In this document: positions 59,101 through 64,000 of the stretch, piece by piece
Position numbering within the stretch: position 1 is the stretch's first letter
Layout of the letters: the number at the start of each line of letters is the position of its first letter
Assembly: GCA_021432635.1 (NCBI GenBank)
Contig: MU270031.1
Location: forward strand, 560,118 to 624,117
Direction of reading: 5' to 3'
Length of the DNA stretch: 64,000 nucleotides
Source of the DNA: Thozetella sp. PMI_491
Lineage: Eukaryota; Ascomycota; Sordariomycetes; Chaetosphaeriales; Chaetosphaeriaceae
Position numbers and translations under genes: made by a program
The notes under the pieces: generated by a model
Told to the model about the DNA's origin: nothing
Seen by the model: only the letters and a program-made list of their open reading frames with translations
The model's database searches: none

Positions 59101-62100
59101 TCTGGGCTTTCCCGCGTGCCCTCATAACAAAAACGTTGCTGCAATCACTTTAGCGAACCTGCACCATTCAGGCACGACAGAACCGTGCTGGGAGTCGAAG
59201 GCTGGGGGGGGGGGGTCGACGCCAAACGCTCAAGCCAACAGCCGCGCCGTGCCGGGGGGTTCTTGTTCTCCGTCCCAAGAAGATTGCACTCGTTCTCCAA
59301 GTCTCGCTTTGCGAGCCACGGGCCACGGGCAAACCTGGTTCTTTCCAGTTGGCAATCACCCGCGGGGCAATATGGGCAAATTGAGAAGATCGGCAGTTGC
59401 AGTAGTTGCAGAGGGCGATGCCAGGTCGCTGGGCCCTCAGAGTTGCAACGCGGATGCCAAAAACTGATGGCAGAGTTGTGCCGGGTGGAAACCCCCAGGG
59501 GAAAAAAAAAAGAGGGCGCAAGCCAAGCCAGAAACCAAACCACAACCGCCCGGCCGGGGCGGCACTTTCGTATCAAGAGGTGTCAACTTGATACAGCAAC
59601 TGCCAAACGAGGACAACATGCCTGCGACCATGCAAAGGGTGTGCTCCCTCCGGCCTTTGCACTTTTTGTTTCTTTTTATTCCCAGTCTGTGCGACTCATG
59701 CGGTGGGTGTTGACGTCGGAGGAGTCGTGGGCTTCAAGGTGATTGGTACAGGGGCACCGCTTGAAAGGGGAAAGAGAGGGGGAGATGGACTCGTGGAAGA
59801 CCCCCTCGGCCGACACTATCAGGTACTCACCTCACCGCCGGGATATTTAGGGAGAAAATTAGAGATTATGCTGTGATATTAGAGGAGAGGCCCGGGGAAG
59901 CTGCAGCGCAGCGTGGGAATATGCAACCTGGGCATGCACGACGACGACTCAATGACACTCTGGTATTTGCCATAACCTGGTAGCAGTGGGCGATCACACT
60001 GCAGCTAGTCTCTCGTCCAAACCCTGCGGTCTATACTGAGGAGCACGAGCTCCTGTCCCCCAAGGTGATACGGCACTACGGGGGCACGCTCATACTACTA
60101 CACTCTCTCTGTCTTATCACTTCCCCCCACCTTCTGCTGCAACTTTGCACTGCTGTGCATTAGCAATAGCTGTCTGTACAGTGACAGCCGGTGGGGTGCA
60201 CAGTGGAGTGTGTTTGGGGGGACGGGGGGTGACGGCATCTACAGACTACGACCCAGACGACGCAGACCATGGTAGTTTGCTAGTGATGGGGTCCTTATCA
60301 CTCTGTCGCTCTCTGAAATGTGATCATCTTGGGTAGAATGCGAACGTGCCTCGCCTCGCATGGCGTCGGAGACTTTAGGACATTGGACGAAGTCGTAGTT
60401 GGAGGCCTGTCCCTCTCTCTCTGCGCCCTCTTGCTATTCCCGCAGGGCATGCCAAAAAGTCTCATGGATCTAGGCCGGTGATTGCGCAACCGGGTAATGC
60501 GTCGAAACATCTATCTCTGCTTCCAAGTGCCCATCTTGTTTTGCCGGGCCATGCATGTCTCGGCAATCCCTCGTCTGGATGGCCGGGAAGTTCGTTCACG
60601 ACTTGCGAAGGCGGGCCACGACGTCGTCACAGCTTCCCGGGGCGGCCTCTCACTCTCTCGCCTTTGAGACGAACCCTGGGGCAATACACCCGAGATATTT
60701 ACCGTCTCCCGGCCTGTTCGAGCCGGCAAGCGATGCTCGCGATGGAAAAAGCGGCCGACCGCATACAGCAGCCACATTGGCAACGCACGCCATTATGCAT
60801 AACCTAGTCGACGCTGCTCGCGCGATATCTAGAGGGCATTGACGCCGAGAGCTAACTATACCATAGTACGAAGTACCGCTAGGGAGGCTTCTCTTAACGG
60901 GAATCAAGTCGATGAGGGTTAGTCATGAGCGAACCGGGGTGGACTACCAGCTACATGTCAGGTGGCAGGGGGGTCCCCAGTAAGAGCGAGTCCTTGGAGC
61001 TGCCGGTCGAGTCTTCCGGCCCTCTCTGGAAACCTCTTATCAAGTCATGATCCCTGCAAAAAACGTGACGGCAAGCACAGCTTATCCACTCGATGCTGTT
61101 TCGGATCCTGGGCAAAGAGGTAGCCCCCAGCAAGGTGTGACGGTGAGTGGGTGAATGAGAGATGGAAAGACTCGGGACGACCCAGGCTGCTACGTCGCCT
61201 GCCGGTGCTTTGGTGTTGAGGGGTAGCACGGTACAAGAAAGTGCAGGTTCTTGAATAGATCCGGGGGCGCGTGTTGTGCGACCGTGGCACGGAAAAGAAT
61301 GAGTCTCAGCTTCCAATGAGGTAGGAGGCGGCCGGATTGGGAGGTTGTGCAACAGTCGGGATAACCCCCAATGGACAAAATGCACCTTCTCGCAGCTCTT
61401 TTCTGCCTCCTGTCCCTTCGGCGCCAAGCTCCTTCTGGGTGATTGATGCAGGCTTGCAGGCGTCCTGCACGGTGCAGGTTCCGAACCCCTCCAAGGCTCT
61501 CCTCACTGGGGACGAGCTCTGCTCAACCTCGCGCACTGACCGTCGAGCTGCATCAGGGCTGTGATATCCTCCAGTTCGCTTGCAGGCTATTTCTGGGCCC
61601 CCTCCACCGGGGGGCAGTCAGCAAGAAGGGGTCTAGGCTGTGGAAGGGCCTCGCTACATAGTAGGATCGTGAAGCTTGTCATGTTGCCCTGGAGCTAGAG
61701 AGCTGTCGGTGAGGCATCCGAGAAAATATCCCGCATCTCTTTGGGCCGGTGACGGCCCCGAGAGACAATGGTCGACAGGGTCGTCGACAGCTCTAGATGG
61801 TTAGGCTGCGCAGCCGGCTCTAATTTTTTTTATTTTTTTTTATTCCCCCCTCCCCCCCCCTTCCCCTGGCCTGTCACCGCTTGGCGTCGAGCCAGAAACA
61901 GCAAGAAGCTCTGGCCACTGTGCTGTGTACGGGAAGGTTGAGGCAGGTACAAACTTGGCATGTGCGACGTCCCTGCGTTAGTAGGCAATAAGGCAGATCT
62001 CCCTCCAAGACGGGACGAGATTGTATCGAGGATATTGACCCTCGAAACACCAGGAACCCTACAAGAGGGGCGGCGGTTGCGGGTCCAACGGAGCAAGTAC

Positions 62101-64000
62101 TCTGTACAGCACTGGGGACGATGTTCACGGCCGTACGGCTATAGAAGAGCACGTTATAGAGGGCAGGTGCGGGCAAGGTGGATAGCTTTGATGATGCCGG
62201 CACTCTCGCCTGCACTGGGCGTGTAAGAGAAACCTGGCTATTCTCTCCACCCCGATTGTGCTTGGGCGACGAGTCTGGGCATCGGCGGGACATTTGCCCA
62301 CGTCTCCCCACCGCTCCCATGCATGAAGGACCCTTCTGGGGCCGGACGGGGTCATCGAGGCGAGGAATAAACTCTTTGTCTTTCTGAGCCGGCCGGGACG
62401 GGGCAGTCGATGCACGCACTGGCATCAATATTTCCATAATGTGGAGCCGGAGGCTGGTTATGGACCCGCAAGCCGGACGGGCGCCCACTGCCGTGTTTCG
62501 ATACCCTGCGATTGACACAAGACGACTCCGTGGCCTTCGATAATTCTCTTTTTACCCTGATTCTCGACGGGGCATTTTCGCTCGTGTTAGCCATCGAGGC
62601 ATTGACGGTGGCCATTCCAGGCCTGTCACGAGGCTGGGAGGAGGCGAAGATAGGTGGCGCATGATTGGGTGACGACGTTTCCTCGCCACGCGATTTATGC
62701 CTTCCTCGTCCCATCTGTACGGAGCCTTGCTCGAGGCCGCCGTTCGTAGAATATCGGAGGCTTCCCTAGCAGAGATCATTCATGCGACGTGCGCACAATG
62801 CGGGATGGCAACGATAGAGGGGAAGCAAATGAGCTAGGAGAATGGGAGGCCTAAAGGTTCTGATTGGTTGCTGCCTCTTGGGTAGTCATTATTCTCCGAT
62901 CGGGTTTGCTCCCGATTGACCTCCACAGTTGCTCTTCCGTAGCCTCGCGCTAGCACCCGACACGAACAAAACTCCGACGCTCGAGAGGAGGGCTCGGAGG
63001 GGGACTCAGGGCCAAAGCACCGAGCACGCTAAGGGTACAGCAGCCTACGGACTCCCCAATCCGCGCCGGCTTCGGCCGAGCCCTCCCCCCTGTGGGCTGC
63101 TAGACGATAAGGTACCTAAGCTTTGCTAGCTAGTACAGTACAGTAATAGCTCGAGTAGAGTAGCTGTGGTCCGGGCACTGCTCTGTAGCTTCTAGGTGCG
63201 TGCTGCGTGCTGATCGCTATTGTACTCGAAGCTGACATCATGCACGGCGAAGATCAGGGCTCGAAAACGCTGTACGATTCTGTGGTTCACTTCCTCGCCA
63301 AACAAGACCTCGGGCTGCTCGCCCCTGCCTGGGTCGGGCAAACGAAATGACTGTCGGCGCTCCTCCTTGCTCCTGAGCATAGACACCGAGCGAGGGCGAG
63401 TTGTCATTTCTCAGTTATCGAGTTCGAGCCCCGGCAGCTGGTCTTGCCCCGGAGCTTCCATGAGACCGAAATTCATTATCCCTCGTGGACCTTTACCCGT
63501 CCGATAGCGAAATGAGGCCCAATGCTGGTGGACATCTGGGGTCCTGGCGGCCGTCGCATCCATGATGCAACTCAAACCCCTCACGTGCGGGAGCAGAATA
63601 TTGGAGCACACGGGGGACGACGGGGACCATCCCTTATTTCATTCTTCCCTTATCGTCGGTGGTGGGTAAAGGCATCCGGGCGCCGGGGCGGGCGGAGCGC
63701 CTCTCTTCAGGCCTCTGCCGGTACCCACCACACAAACTGCTAAGCTCATTGACACTTTGACACTTCACTAACCACCAGCCGAGAGGATGCTGCGGCGCGC
63801 CAGCTCAACACCAATGACGGCGAGGCACCCCTTCCTGCATGGCTATCGCGAAATCGATATCTGTGCGGGAGCGGCAGCCTCCACTCGTCGCAGCGCTCTT
63901 GCAAGCTCCGTTCCCCTCGGGGACCTCCGGCTGTTGCGCCGACCGATGTGACAGTTGTGCGGTGGCAGACCCTGTGCACGCCACAGGCCCGCCTTTTTCT
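53145..64000. other. 10.8 kb region with no supported gene
   Basis: No ORF on either strand shows a recognisable domain or consistent splice structure. Frames of 150-210 codons occur by chance in this G/C-rich sequence (for example around 53852-54457, 59185-59742 and 61874-62518) and have high Arg/Pro/Ser/Cys content typical of noncoding frames. Low-complexity tracts include a 12-base G run near 59204-59215 and T/A plus C runs at 61823-61866. A small minus-strand frame near 63192-63420 has somewhat more protein-like composition but no clear identity. A decayed, lineage-specific region is possible; no telomere repeat is present. Confidence 0.55.
61823..61866 (+). repeat. Low-complexity T/A and C tract
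   Basis: Runs of 8 T, 9 T, 6 C and 10 C follow each other with single interruptions, then CCTTCCCC. This is a simple-sequence tract inside the gene-free right end. Confidence 0.7.

Noticed and set aside
61874-62518. 214-codon minus-strand open frame in the right arm
   Set aside because: It has no recognisable motif and other frames in the same region are of similar length, as expected in G/C-rich noncoding DNA.
63192-63611. Two adjacent minus-strand frames with fairly protein-like composition near the right end
   Set aside because: They are out of continuity (stop between them), have no clear splice sites and no identifiable domain, so a gene relic cannot be supported.

Overview
The window is nuclear DNA of a filamentous ascomycete, most likely a sordariomycete. 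The reasons are the short introns (about 50-130 bases) with GTRNGT donors and CTAAC-type branch sites, a near-intronless kinesin-3, an Arp1 of the Neurospora ro-4 type, and fungus-restricted families (DUF3602, But2-like, Zn2Cys6). No tRNA, rRNA, CRISPR array or recognisable intact transposon was found. Genus is not determinable by eye.

Layout, left to right: a very large disordered protein (135-5833, +); a small mitochondrial-type membrane protein (6954-7306, -); homoserine kinase (8592-9784, -); Arp1/centractin (11547-12950, +); a gene-free stretch carrying a broken ankyrin-repeat relic (14685-15518); a DUF3602 protein (18020-18475, +); a PRELI/MSF1 lipid-transfer protein (20550-21248, -); an Mpe1-type mRNA 3'-end-processing factor (22915-24971, +); the Get3 ATPase (25840-26865, -); 5-hydroxyisourate hydrolase (28447-28926, +); a short-chain dehydrogenase (29364-30417, -) divergent from a Zn2Cys6 regulator (31237-33037, +) that appears frameshifted; a Ser/Arg-rich unknown (33625-34203, -); a tocopherol/sterol-type methyltransferase (37833-39070, +); a secreted But2-like protein (39463-39951, -); kinesin-3 (42664-47963, -); a small Myb-like protein (49680-50362, -); and leukotriene A4 hydrolase/aminopeptidase (51029-53144, -). 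The last 10.8 kb (53145-64000) holds no gene I can support.

Most genes are unrelated housekeeping genes. Arp1 (dynactin) and kinesin-3 both serve microtubule transport, but they lie 30 kb apart and are not a cluster. The dehydrogenase/Zn2Cys6 pair is the only arrangement that looks like a local regulatory unit: the 0.8 kb between them carries a CGG-N5-CCG site and a cluster of repeated heptamers and decamers next to the regulator's start. I did not find a convincing undescribed multi-gene system. The best leads are that promoter and frameshifted regulator, the unidentified mitochondrial-type small protein, the giant disordered protein with four alanine-rich helices, and the dual-start aminopeptidase. 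Exon borders were read by eye from splice signals and reading frame.
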